Positions 1 to 8,334 of a stretch of 20,231 nt of DNA are shown in pieces (the stretch's first letter is position 1; every line of letters begins with the position of its first letter). Source of the DNA: a virus. The translations under genes and the position numbers were made by a program. The DNA is taken from positions 1 to 20,231 of IMG/VR virus record IMGVR_UViG_3300017731_000087. One strand, written 5' to 3'. The notes under the pieces were generated by a model, which was not told the origin of the DNA, searched no databases, and was given only the letters and a program-made list of their open reading frames with translations.

Positions 1-1
1 A

Positions 2-853
2 ATGAAAAAAACTGAAGCTGCAGATAAAGAAACAAAAAAAACTGAAGCTAAAGAGAAATTTAAAAAAGGACTTAAAGCTTTAGCAGATGATGATGATAAT
101 CCACTAGCTCCTAAAAGTACATTGATTGGAACACAACAAGGTCGTTCTACACAATTATCTATGCAACAAGATGCAAGGGCAAGAGCAAGACAAAGGCTTG
201 GCATGTTTAATGAGGGCGGCAATGTTAAAATTGAGCCAGAAAAAATTGAGCCACCAAAGCCAGAAAAAGGTTTTCTAGGTAGAATGGTGGATAGTGTTAG
301 GGCTAATTATCAAGCTCTAAGAGATATTGACTATGACCCAGAGACAAAATCACTAGGTAAGTACGACCCATTTGCAGGCTTTGATAGAACTGAAAGACTT
401 CGTATTGGATTAGCAATGATAGGTCAAATGCCACAGCTAGGACAAGGACCACTGCAGGCAGCAGCCGCAGGTGCAGGTACGGTTCTTTCAGAAATAGGTG
501 AAGAAAGGGCTGCAGAGGAACTTGCTCAAGCAAAATTAGATGCTGCAGCAATAGTTGACCCCAAACTAGCCTCTGGCTCTTTGTTAAAAACTCATGTTGA
601 TGACGTTGTAGCAAATTCTATGGGGGCAGTTGTTACCAAACAATTTAATCCAGCAACAAATCAAGAAGAAACTATTATTACAATTGATGGAAAAGCAATA
701 AGTGGTGATAAACAAAAGCAAATTGGTACAAAAATTGCAGAAGGTAAAGCAATTTATAATAAAGCTTATTCTGACTATATGGAGAGAAGAACTACGGTTA
801 GGCCGACAGAGAGTGAAGCATATCAGAAGTGGGTAACAGGCATAAATAAATAA
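2..853 (+). CDS. Virion-associated protein, probably the C-terminal part
   Basis: The frame is open from the window edge and the first ATG is at base 2, so it cannot be told whether this is the start or an internal Met of a longer gene; the annotation is best read as partial. The visible 283 residues begin with a very Lys/Glu-rich, low-complexity stretch (about residues 1-28), followed by an Arg/Gln-rich segment ending in LGMFNEGG (about 66-73), a phrase I associate with marine phage structural proteins. A Gly/Ala-rich amphipathic stretch lies near residues 135-170. The gene ends 21 bases before the giant virion protein gene and shares its strand and its AT-rich, AGA-using codons. The likely role is an internal or tail-associated virion protein, inferred from position. 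No enzymatic motif is visible. Confidence 0.6.
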   Translation: MKKTEAADKETKKTEAKEKFKKGLKALADDDDNPLAPKSTLIGTQQGRSTQLSMQQDARARARQRLGMFNEGGNVKIEPEKIEPPKPEKGFLGRMVDSVRANYQALRDIDYDPETKSLGKYDPFAGFDRTERLRIGLAMIGQMPQLGQGPLQAAAAGAGTVLSEIGEERAAEELAQAKLDAAAIVDPKLASGSLLKTHVDDVVANSMGAVVTKQFNPATNQEETIITIDGKAISGDKQKQIGTKIAEGKAIYNKAYSDYMERRTTVRPTESEAYQKWVTGINK

Positions 854-874
854 ACCATAATAGTTGGAGAATAA

Positions 875-3800
875 ATGGAAACTCCAGTCCCATACACAGG
901 AACATTCGCACAAGCTAGAGAAAACGAAGACCTTTTATTTAAAGAGGGTCTTACTAATAGCGCACGTGCAATATTAGAAATACCTGAAGACGAAGACTTT
1001 ACTTTTGAAAATGCAGAACAAGCAATTCAAGAGGGTCGTATTGATGCGTCTATTCTAGAAGAAACTAGAAAAGAAGCTAGAGAATTTATTGCTGAAGCTT
1101 ATGAGTTTCCTTTAGATAAATATCAAAAAGCTATAGATGAAGTTGAAAGAGATAGGCAGGTTATATTACCTGGTCCAGACGGTCAAGATAAAAGAACTTT
1201 AGCTGAGTTTAATGAAGAGAGAGCAGGAGTTGGGGCAGGGATTGCAGCTAGAGGCATTGAAATAATAAAAAATGTTCCTACAGATATAGCAGAAATATCT
1301 GGCGATGTGGTGCAAGATGCTATTGATATAGGAAGACTTATTTATAATTTGCCAGGTTTAGTAACTGGCGATAAAGAATCCAGGCGTGTGGTAGGAGAGT
1401 ATTTCCTTAAAAATTTTTCTGAAATGAACTCTATATCTCCAGATACTGTAAATATGATTTTAAAAAAATCAGGTGCATCTGAAGAAGATGCTAGTCAAAT
1501 ACAAGACTATCTTGTAACATATCGAAAAGAAAATCCTACATTAGGTAAACAAATAACAGACCCTGTAAAAGAAACAGTAGGTAAAGCAGTAGATGTTTTA
1601 GAAGAAAATGCTAGAAGCAGTGAGCTTGGTAATAAAATAGTTGATTCAATTTACAGAACAGCCGACCCTCAACTTACACTTACTGAAGAAATTTTAGCTG
1701 ATATATTTATGATTGGTGCTAATGTCAAAGCATTAAGAAGATGGACAACTGGTGATAAAAGATACGATGCAGCAGCTTTGCGAATGGCTGCTGCTTCTGC
1801 TACTGGACAAAAGAAAAGAAAAATACAACAAGAAATTGATAGACGCACAAAATTAAAACCAGATGACCCTCAGTATATTGATAAAAAAGAATTGCCTGCT
1901 CGTGTAGGTAAAGAACCTATACTTAAACCAGATGCTTTAAAAATTAAAAGTGTACCACGGACTTATGCAGAAACAACTGCTGCATATATGGCAATTGATT
2001 CTGGTGAAGAATCACTAATGCCTATGCTTTTATTAGATGATGAAGAAGTTAGAATTAGAGATGATGTAGATACAGTTGGTTTTAAACAAATTTTAGCTGG
2101 CATTAATGCTTTAGATAACCACACTAATGGCGCAGTATCTGAAACTCTTAACAAGCTTACTGTAAATCCTGATGATAGTGCAGCAACTAGAAGATTAAAA
2201 CAATTGGTTGACATTGGTTTAGCTGATGGTATCTTGGTTGGAACAATAGGATTGGGTCAATTGGGTCAACGGTTTGGTAAGGGAACTATTTCAACATCTA
2301 AAAATGCTCTTAGAATTGCAGCAGATATGAAAGATGCTGGAACTAGAACATTAAATTTATCTAAAAAAGTAAAAGAAGGAATTAGAAAGCCACCCGAAAC
2401 TTCAGAAGGTTCTATTGTTAGTGGGAAAACAGAAGTTATTGAGGACGCACCTGGAGAGTTTAAACAACAGGGTGTTGTTAGAAGATATCTTGGTAATATA
2501 AATACTAAGGCAGGAAGATTGTTTAGGTCTGATGCAGGTCTGCCAGAAGAAATGCACGGTGAGTTTTTAAAATCAAAGCGTTGGTTGGCGGCAACAGAAA
2601 AAAGAACGAAGCGTTTAGCCAATGAAGTTGAAAGTGTAATTAAAGATTTTAATTTAGATAGGACTGTTGTTAATGAAGCATTGCATGGCAATATAGCAGC
2701 TATTAGAACGCTTGCTCCAAAAGCTGCGGAGCGTCTTGCAAGAATTGCTGGAGAGTTTGCTAAAAATGAATCATTAATTAAAAAGGCTTTACGTATTCCA
2801 CAAAATCAAAAACTATCAGCAGCCGTTGGACCTGATGGTGTTTACATGACACGCTCATTTAGATTTACTCAAGACCCTCAGTGGTCTAAACGTATTAGAA
2901 ATTATGTTGAAACTGGTAATGTTCAAAATCCTTTGGGAAGAACTTGGTCACGTTTGTCTACAGATTTAGGTGCAGCAAATAAAGCTTATAATGATAAGGT
3001 TATTGAGGTTGTTGAAAACGGAAAAGAATACCTTAGAAAAACTATGGGCGTTACTGATGAAGCTGAACTAAATGCAATTATTAAAAGCATAGTTGATGGA
3101 GATAATGGTAAAGTTTATACTGGTTTTTTAGATTTGCTAGAGGGTAAAGTTCCGCAAGGAGTAACAAAAGGTTTACGTAAAAGAAAAGAATTAGATAAAC
3201 CAATCCTAGAACTCTTAGGAGAAATTAAAGACCCTGTTCTAAATACCTTGCAAACATTAAGAACACAAAATAATATTATTGCAAAAGTAAGGTATATGGA
3301 TAAGCTTGCTAAGTATGCCTCTGAAAATGTAGGCAAAGAAATTAAAGTGTCTGGTATTTTGCCAATTGGCAGGCAGACAACTACGTTTACAAAAACTGCC
3401 TCTAAGAAAGGTAAGATTAGTAAAGACGTTGGAGATTTAACAGGCACGTTTGACAATTATATAGATGAACAGTTGGGTTCATTGGGTGCAAATACTACTC
3501 TTCGTAAATTAACGCCTCAAGATGCACAGCGACTTGCAGAAATAACTAATAAAAGAAAACAAAATCCTGCATCTTTAACACCAGACGAAAAGAAATTTTT
3601 AAATGAGGTTAGCGGAGAAAGAAAACTAGAACTTGGTAGATATGCAACTAGTCCTTTATTTCAAGATATTCTTACTCGTGGTATAGATGCTTTTAATGCT
3701 GATAGATTTTATAAAGCTTTACCCTTTGGTTCTTTTGTTAGAAATGCTGTAGGTTATGGTCAGAATGTTCAAACTATCCTTGACCATACTGCTTATATGT

Positions 3801-5995
3801 TACAAGTAAGTGGTGCAGCGTTTATGTTGGCTGCTAATGGACACTTATTTAACCCTGCTAGAACAGCAAAAAACTTAATGGTAACAACAAAAAAATATTC
3901 TGACCGTTTAGTTGGCGACCCGACTAAAGAAGACCTAGAGTTATTTGAGTTTCTAATTGGTGAGGGTGGTGTGTTGGATACAAACCTTGTAACTGGTACG
4001 TTGCAAGATAATGTTAAAACATTGGATGATGTGCTTGCAGAAATGTCTGCTGACCAATTTGATAAAGGTTTTTATAATAGGCTAATTAAAACTCCCTTTA
4101 GAAAACTAGGTGATGTTTATGGTGCAACAGATAATGCAGCAAAGTTAACAGCATTCTTTGGTGAATTTGATGACCTTGCTAAAATTTATCCAGACGCAGA
4201 CCAAAAACAATTATGGCGTTTGGCAGCAGACAGAGTTAAAAACACTGCACCTAACTACGGCACAGCCGCACCTATTGCACGGTTTATAGGTCGTACTCCT
4301 GTTGTTGGTACGTATGTATTATTCCCAGCAGAAGTTTTACGTACTAGTTACAATATAATTAAATATGGCGTACATGATTTTTCAAAAGGTGTCTATACTG
4401 GTAACAGGGCTTTGGCAATGCACGGCATGAAAAGATTAGCTGGACTTGCCGCAGTTACCGCAGGAATGAATGAGCTTATAAAAGATAACAATATTAAAAA
4501 TGGTTGGACAGAAAACAATACAAGACTAATTAAATCTATTGACCCTGACTATGCTTATAGTTCTAGAAAGCTTGCAATAACTCCTTTATATTATGACGAT
4601 GAAGGTAATATTGTTACACGATATGGAGAGTATTCTATGATAGATGCCTATTCATATTTATTTGACCCTGTAAATGAAATGGTTGCTCGTGCTATGTCTA
4701 CATCTCCTGTAGACCCTGAAACAGGTGAATATAGAGAACCGTTTACTGAAACAGAACAAAATGAATTTTTTAATAAGGTCGCAAGAAATGTACTTTCACC
4801 ATACTATAGTGGTAAATCTATGGCAACGGCTGGATTATCTTTATTAGCAAATGTAGATGAACGTGGTAATCCTATTATACAACCGCTTACACAAGAAGCG
4901 TTTAGAGAAAATCCATTTGCTACAGACACACTACGTAGAATAGGTGAAGATGTATTTCCAGTATTAGAAAGGACATTAAAACCTGGTGCGCTTACTAACT
5001 ATAATAGAGAAGTAGATGCTGTGTTATCTGAGACATTTAGAAATGACGAAAATCTAACAGACAATCCTGACAGTGTGTTTAGCAAAAGACCGCCAGAAGG
5101 ATATAAGATTGGCTTGACTCGTGCAGGATATCCAAACCGTGCTGTAGATGCTAAAGTATTTAATAGAACAGGATTTAAAATAGTTACAAATAATGTGTCA
5201 CGTGGTGTAGGCAGAGAGTTATATGATGGTATACAACTTATATCATCTAATAGAAAGGCTCCTGTAAATGCTATTCGTGAAATTGAAAATAAAGATATTG
5301 CTAAATTTAAATCAAGTTATAATCAATATATTTCAGAAGGTTTAGATTCAAAAGAAGCTGTAGCTTTTGCAGCACAAGATGCTTTCTCAGGATTTTATTC
5401 TGCTGTAGATAGAAAAGCAAAAGATAATTTGGAGGGATATGTTAAAGTACGTGATAGGGCGGCTAGATTTTTTGGAGCATCTGTTCTTAATAAAGAGGGG
5501 GACTTTGTACAACCGACACCAGAAGATTTATATAGAGCAATGTCGTCTTTTAATGAAGTCCTTGGTCCTAAATATAGGGTTAATGAGAACGCCTTAAAAA
5601 CAATTATTTCTGGTCAAGTTTTGCCTTTCTTTGGCAATCAAGATAGAGAAGACGTTATAATGGCAACTCTTGAAAAATTAAATAATAGTGGTTTTGATAT
5701 TAATGACCCTATATCAACAAATCTTGTTGAAAATTTCTCAAAATATTTAGTAGCTAGGCAAACTCCTAATAGAGATTTAATAAATGAGTTAGTTGAAGAT
5801 AGAGTTACATACTTACAATTTAGGGGAGAGACACCAGAGGATGCTCTTAAAATTGCCACAGAAGAGATACAACATTTGGATTTACCAGAACTGCAGGGGT
5901 TAACTGATGTTCTTATAGGAACAGAAGACGACCCATTTGTAGGTTTTGAAGAGCCAATTGAAGTACCACTATCTGATTTAAGGAATATACAATAA
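875..5995 (+). CDS. Giant internal virion (DNA-ejection-type) protein, 1,706 aa
   Basis: This 1,706-residue protein fills a quarter of the window and lies directly before the lysis genes, where podoviruses encode their largest internal core or ejection proteins (T7 gp16 is the functional reference, though no clear sequence match is claimed). The start ATG at 875 is preceded by GGAGA at 866-870. The sequence is mostly charged and helix-forming. Short hydrophobic or amphipathic segments lie near residue 449 (ADGILVGTIGLGQLG), near 979 (AAFMLAANGH), near 1136-1160 (RTPVVGTYVLFPAEVL) and near 1185-1200 (RLAGLAAVTAG). These could insert in a membrane during DNA ejection. I see no convincing lysozyme, transglycosylase or peptidase motif at its ends. 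Codons are AT-rich, with AGA the dominant arginine codon. It could also be a tape-measure or polyvalent protein; function is inferred from size, position and composition. Confidence 0.75.
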   Translation: METPVPYTGTFAQARENEDLLFKEGLTNSARAILEIPEDEDFTFENAEQAIQEGRIDASILEETRKEAREFIAEAYEFPLDKYQKAIDEVERDRQVILPGPDGQDKRTLAEFNEERAGVGAGIAARGIEIIKNVPTDIAEISGDVVQDAIDIGRLIYNLPGLVTGDKESRRVVGEYFLKNFSEMNSISPDTVNMILKKSGASEEDASQIQDYLVTYRKENPTLGKQITDPVKETVGKAVDVLEENARSSELGNKIVDSIYRTADPQLTLTEEILADIFMIGANVKALRRWTTGDKRYDAAALRMAAASATGQKKRKIQQEIDRRTKLKPDDPQYIDKKELPARVGKEPILKPDALKIKSVPRTYAETTAAYMAIDSGEESLMPMLLLDDEEVRIRDDVDTVGFKQILAGINALDNHTNGAVSETLNKLTVNPDDSAATRRLKQLVDIGLADGILVGTIGLGQLGQRFGKGTISTSKNALRIAADMKDAGTRTLNLSKKVKEGIRKPPETSEGSIVSGKTEVIEDAPGEFKQQGVVRRYLGNINTKAGRLFRSDAGLPEEMHGEFLKSKRWLAATEKRTKRLANEVESVIKDFNLDRTVVNEALHGNIAAIRTLAPKAAERLARIAGEFAKNESLIKKALRIPQNQKLSAAVGPDGVYMTRSFRFTQDPQWSKRIRNYVETGNVQNPLGRTWSRLSTDLGAANKAYNDKVIEVVENGKEYLRKTMGVTDEAELNAIIKSIVDGDNGKVYTGFLDLLEGKVPQGVTKGLRKRKELDKPILELLGEIKDPVLNTLQTLRTQNNIIAKVRYMDKLAKYASENVGKEIKVSGILPIGRQTTTFTKTASKKGKISKDVGDLTGTFDNYIDEQLGSLGANTTLRKLTPQDAQRLAEITNKRKQNPASLTPDEKKFLNEVSGERKLELGRYATSPLFQDILTRGIDAFNADRFYKALPFGSFVRNAVGYGQNVQTILDHTAYMLQVSGAAFMLAANGHLFNPARTAKNLMVTTKKYSDRLVGDPTKEDLELFEFLIGEGGVLDTNLVTGTLQDNVKTLDDVLAEMSADQFDKGFYNRLIKTPFRKLGDVYGATDNAAKLTAFFGEFDDLAKIYPDADQKQLWRLAADRVKNTAPNYGTAAPIARFIGRTPVVGTYVLFPAEVLRTSYNIIKYGVHDFSKGVYTGNRALAMHGMKRLAGLAAVTAGMNELIKDNNIKNGWTENNTRLIKSIDPDYAYSSRKLAITPLYYDDEGNIVTRYGEYSMIDAYSYLFDPVNEMVARAMSTSPVDPETGEYREPFTETEQNEFFNKVARNVLSPYYSGKSMATAGLSLLANVDERGNPIIQPLTQEAFRENPFATDTLRRIGEDVFPVLERTLKPGALTNYNREVDAVLSETFRNDENLTDNPDSVFSKRPPEGYKIGLTRAGYPNRAVDAKVFNRTGFKIVTNNVSRGVGRELYDGIQLISSNRKAPVNAIREIENKDIAKFKSSYNQYISEGLDSKEAVAFAAQDAFSGFYSAVDRKAKDNLEGYVKVRDRAARFFGASVLNKEGDFVQPTPEDLYRAMSSFNEVLGPKYRVNENALKTIISGQVLPFFGNQDREDVIMATLEKLNNSGFDINDPISTNLVENFSKYLVARQTPNRDLINELVEDRVTYLQFRGETPEDALKIATEEIQHLDLPELQGLTDVLIGTEDDPFVGFEEPIEVPLSDLRNIQ

Positions 5996-6459
5996 TGCAA
6001 ATAACAGCAAACTTTTCATTAGATGAAATGACCAAAAGTCAGACTGCATTACGCAAAGGTATTAACAATATGCCTGACCCGATACACTTGCATAACCTAC
6101 GTGGTCTGTGTCATAATATACTACAGCCAGTGCGTGAGCATTTTGGCAGACCTGTATCTGTTAGCAGTGGTTTTCGCTCAGTTGAACTGTGTCTTGCCAT
6201 AGGCAGTAGCTCTGCAAGCCAACATGCAAAAGGACAAGCCGCAGACTTTGAGGTAATTGGGATAGATAACAAAGAGGTTGCAGAATGGATTAGAGATAAT
6301 CTAGACTTTGACCAGTTAATACTAGAATTTTACAATGAGGGGGAGCCGCAGTCTGGCTGGATTCATTGTAGCTATACAGGCATAGACCAGTTTGGAATAG
6401 AACGTAATCGTAAGTCTGTGCTAAGATATGACGGTAAAAACTATATGAACGGATTTTAA
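5995..6459 (+). CDS. Zinc D-Ala-D-Ala carboxypeptidase-type endolysin (peptidase M15A)
   Basis: This 154-residue protein should cut peptide cross-links in host peptidoglycan at the end of infection. The M15A zinc-site pattern is clear: SGFRS at 58-62, then S-x-H-x(3)-G-x-A-x-D around H77 and D84, a catalytic Glu candidate E111 in LILEF, and W122-x-H124 in GWIHCSY as the third ligand. Length is that of a single catalytic domain with no cell-wall-binding domain. No signal peptide is visible, so release depends on the holin encoded two bases downstream. The start ATG overlaps the previous stop by one base (TAATG), suggesting translational coupling. Its G+C content is clearly higher than that of the virion gene before it (50% versus about 33% in sampled lines), so its origin may differ. 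Family assignment is firm; role as the endolysin is supported by context. Confidence 0.92.
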   Translation: MQITANFSLDEMTKSQTALRKGINNMPDPIHLHNLRGLCHNILQPVREHFGRPVSVSSGFRSVELCLAIGSSSASQHAKGQAADFEVIGIDNKEVAEWIRDNLDFDQLILEFYNEGEPQSGWIHCSYTGIDQFGIERNRKSVLRYDGKNYMNGF

Positions 6460-6460
6460 C

Positions 6461-6826
6461 ATGATACAATTTTTAACACCTATAGCCAGCCTTGCAGGTA
6501 AATGGATGGAAGGCAGGCAACGCAAAACAGAACTCAAGAGTAAGCTTGAAGAAGCTAAACTACAGGGGCAGATTAAACATGCAGCCAATGATTCAGCATG
6601 GGAAGCTAAAGCTATGGATGCTTCAGCAGACTCATGGAAAGACGAGTTGTGGACGCTTTTTTTCGTTGGCTTGCTGTGTGCCTGCTTCTATCCTCCAGCG
6701 CAACCCTATATTGCAGACGGATTTAGATTCCTCAGAGAGGACTGCCCTGAGTGGTTATCTTGGGGTATCTTAGTATCAATCGGTGCAAGCTTTGGTGTTA
6801 AATCTATTGGGGCATTACGTAAATAA
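6461..6826 (+). CDS. Holin, GTA-type three-transmembrane family
   Basis: This 121-residue protein probably forms the inner-membrane lesion that lets the endolysin reach the wall. It has an N-terminal hydrophobic stretch with a Gly turn (about residues 1-15), a Lys/Glu/Gln-rich amphipathic helix (20-50), then KDELWTLFFVGLLCACFYPP (about 60-79) and WLSWGILVSIGASFGVKSIG (about 98-117) as two strong membrane segments. This arrangement, including the W-K-D/E-E-W lead-in before the first strong segment, resembles the holin family known from gene transfer agents and alphaproteobacterial phages. It starts one base after the endolysin stop, giving an endolysin-holin pair. Assignment rests on topology, motif resemblance and position. 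Confidence 0.82.
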   Translation: MIQFLTPIASLAGKWMEGRQRKTELKSKLEEAKLQGQIKHAANDSAWEAKAMDASADSWKDELWTLFFVGLLCACFYPPAQPYIADGFRFLREDCPEWLSWGILVSIGASFGVKSIGALRK

Positions 6827-6849
6827 ATGATACAAAATGAGAGAGAGAA

Positions 6850-7317
6850 ATGGAACCTATATCAACTACGCTGGCAGGCATCGCCCTAGTTCAGAAGTCT
6901 GTGGAGTTTATCAAGTCTAATATCAGTACAGTTAATGATATTAAAGACATTGCTAGTGCTGTTGATGGCATGTTTTCTGGTGAGCAGCAGATACAACAGA
7001 AAAGATATGGTAATAAATCTATTATAGGACAAACAAAAGACGCTGCCTCTACTGTTATTGATGCTAAACTAGCTCAAGAACAAATGTATGAAATGAAAAA
7101 ACTAATTAACTATAGGTTTGGTCATGGTACATGGGAGCAGATAGTAGCTGAAAGAGCAAAGCGTATACGAGAAGAGAAGGAAGCTATAGCCGAACAAAAA
7201 CGTATAGCACGAAAAAAACAAAAGGATTTTGAAGATATGTTGTTTGTTGGCGGCTCTATCTTTGTTGGTGTAGCTCTTTTCCTTGGTGTAGCTATTGGGA
7301 TATTTACTTTAGGTTAA
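6850..7317 (+). CDS. Small coiled-coil protein with C-terminal membrane anchor, unknown function
   Basis: I do not recognise a characterised family, although the opening MEPISTTLAGIALVQKSV resembles small proteins I associate with marine phages. The 155-residue protein starts with a mildly hydrophobic helix (about 3-18). A basic/acidic helical region at about 115-138 (RAKRIREEKEAIAEQKR) looks like a coiled coil. It ends in one strong transmembrane segment (about 141-164 of the reading, FVGGSIFVGVALFLGVAIG). A GAGAGAG ribosome-binding site precedes ATG 6850. It is the last gene of the late arm, directly after endolysin and holin, so a lysis accessory or a membrane-associated virion part are the natural guesses. 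A classical inner spanin has its membrane segment at the N-terminus, so the topology here is reversed. Its stop overlaps the convergent GDP-mannose dehydratase gene by 9 bases. Confidence 0.72.
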   Translation: MEPISTTLAGIALVQKSVEFIKSNISTVNDIKDIASAVDGMFSGEQQIQQKRYGNKSIIGQTKDAASTVIDAKLAQEQMYEMKKLINYRFGHGTWEQIVAERAKRIREEKEAIAEQKRIARKKQKDFEDMLFVGGSIFVGVALFLGVAIGIFTLG

Positions 7318-8334
7318 AGCAGTTTCCATCATTTCATCAATCATAGACTCAAAGGTGTACTTAGGTTCCCAGCCTAGTACATCTTTTGCTTTTTGTGGAT
7401 TACCTAACAGTAACTCTACTTCTGCAGGGCGATAGAAGTCTGGATTAATTCTAACAACTGTGTTGTCGTATTCATCCATACCAACTTCATTCAAGCCTGT
7501 ATCACCTTCCCATTTGATTTTCATATCTACTGCAGCAAAGCACCTCTCAACAAGCTCACGCACAGAATGTAGCTCACCTGTAGCCAGCACATAGTCATCA
7601 CCTTCTGGCTGTTGCATCATAAGATACATACCTTCGACATAATCTTTAGCATGTCCCCAGTCTCGTTTAGCATCTAGGTTTCCTAGCTCAATGTGTGACT
7701 GCTTTCCCTTTGCTATATTAGCTACGCCTTGTACAATTTTTTGTGTGACAAACTCAGCACCACGCCAAGGTGATTCGTGATTGAATAGGATGCCATTAGA
7801 TGCGTGTATGTTATATGCCTCACGATAATTTTTTACAGTCCAGAAGGCAAACTGCTTGGCTACCCCGTATGGGCTACGTGGATAGAAGGGTGTAGCCTCT
7901 GATTGGGGTGTTTCTAAAACCTTTCCATATAGCTCTGAGGTGGACGCTTGATAAAATTTGGTATGGTCGGATAGGCCAAGTGTACGGATGCACTCTAAGA
8001 GCTTTAAAACCCCTATAGCGTCCACATTAGCAGTGTATTCTGGCATATCAAAAGACACACGCACATGAGACTGTGCCGCAAGGTTGTATACTTCGTCAAA
8101 TAAGTTGGTATCAAACAGGTGCATCAGGCTACCCGTGTCGGTCAAATCACCGTAGTGTAGTTTAAAGTTAGGGTTATCTATCAGGTGTGCAATACGTTTG
8201 GATGGCTCTGAGGACACACGCCGTTGTAGGCCGTGTACAATATAACCTTTTTCAAGAAGTAGTTCTGCTAGATATCCACCGTCTTGTCCTGTGACACCAG
8301 TAACAAGGGTTGTTTTTTCTCCAAGATTATTCAT
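7309..8334 (-). CDS. gmd: GDP-mannose 4,6-dehydratase
   Basis: The enzyme converts GDP-D-mannose to GDP-4-keto-6-deoxy-D-mannose using bound NADP(H), the entry step to GDP-fucose, GDP-rhamnose, GDP-perosamine and related sugars. The 341 residues cover a full-length short-chain dehydrogenase/reductase of this family. Visible are the nucleotide-binding TGVTGQDGGYLAE (12-24), R-R-V-S-S near 38-42, STSELYG with T132 and E134, and the catalytic Y156-x(3)-K160 in SPYGVAK. NHESPWRG (185-192) has Trp where the family normally reads ESPRRG. I chose ATG 8334, which has AAGAGG 9 bases upstream, rather than 8394, which would add 20 residues in front of the Rossmann fold. It overlaps the terminase gene upstream by 8 bases and is the last gene of the glycan cassette. 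No GDP-fucose synthase or reductase partner is in this window. Confidence 0.95.
   Translation of the reverse strand: MNNLGEKTTLVTGVTGQDGGYLAELLLEKGYIVHGLQRRVSSEPSKRIAHLIDNPNFKLHYGDLTDTGSLMHLFDTNLFDEVYNLAAQSHVRVSFDMPEYTANVDAIGVLKLLECIRTLGLSDHTKFYQASTSELYGKVLETPQSEATPFYPRSPYGVAKQFAFWTVKNYREAYNIHASNGILFNHESPWRGAEFVTQKIVQGVANIAKGKQSHIELGNLDAKRDWGHAKDYVEGMYLMMQQPEGDDYVLATGELHSVRELVERCFAAVDMKIKWEGDTGLNEVGMDEYDNTVVRINPDFYRPAEVELLLGNPQKAKDVLGWEPKYTFESMIDEMMETALT

Noticed and set aside
7265-7293. Direct repeat TTGGTGTAGCT
   Set aside because: It encodes similar Gly-Val-Ala residues of the membrane segment and needs no other explanation.
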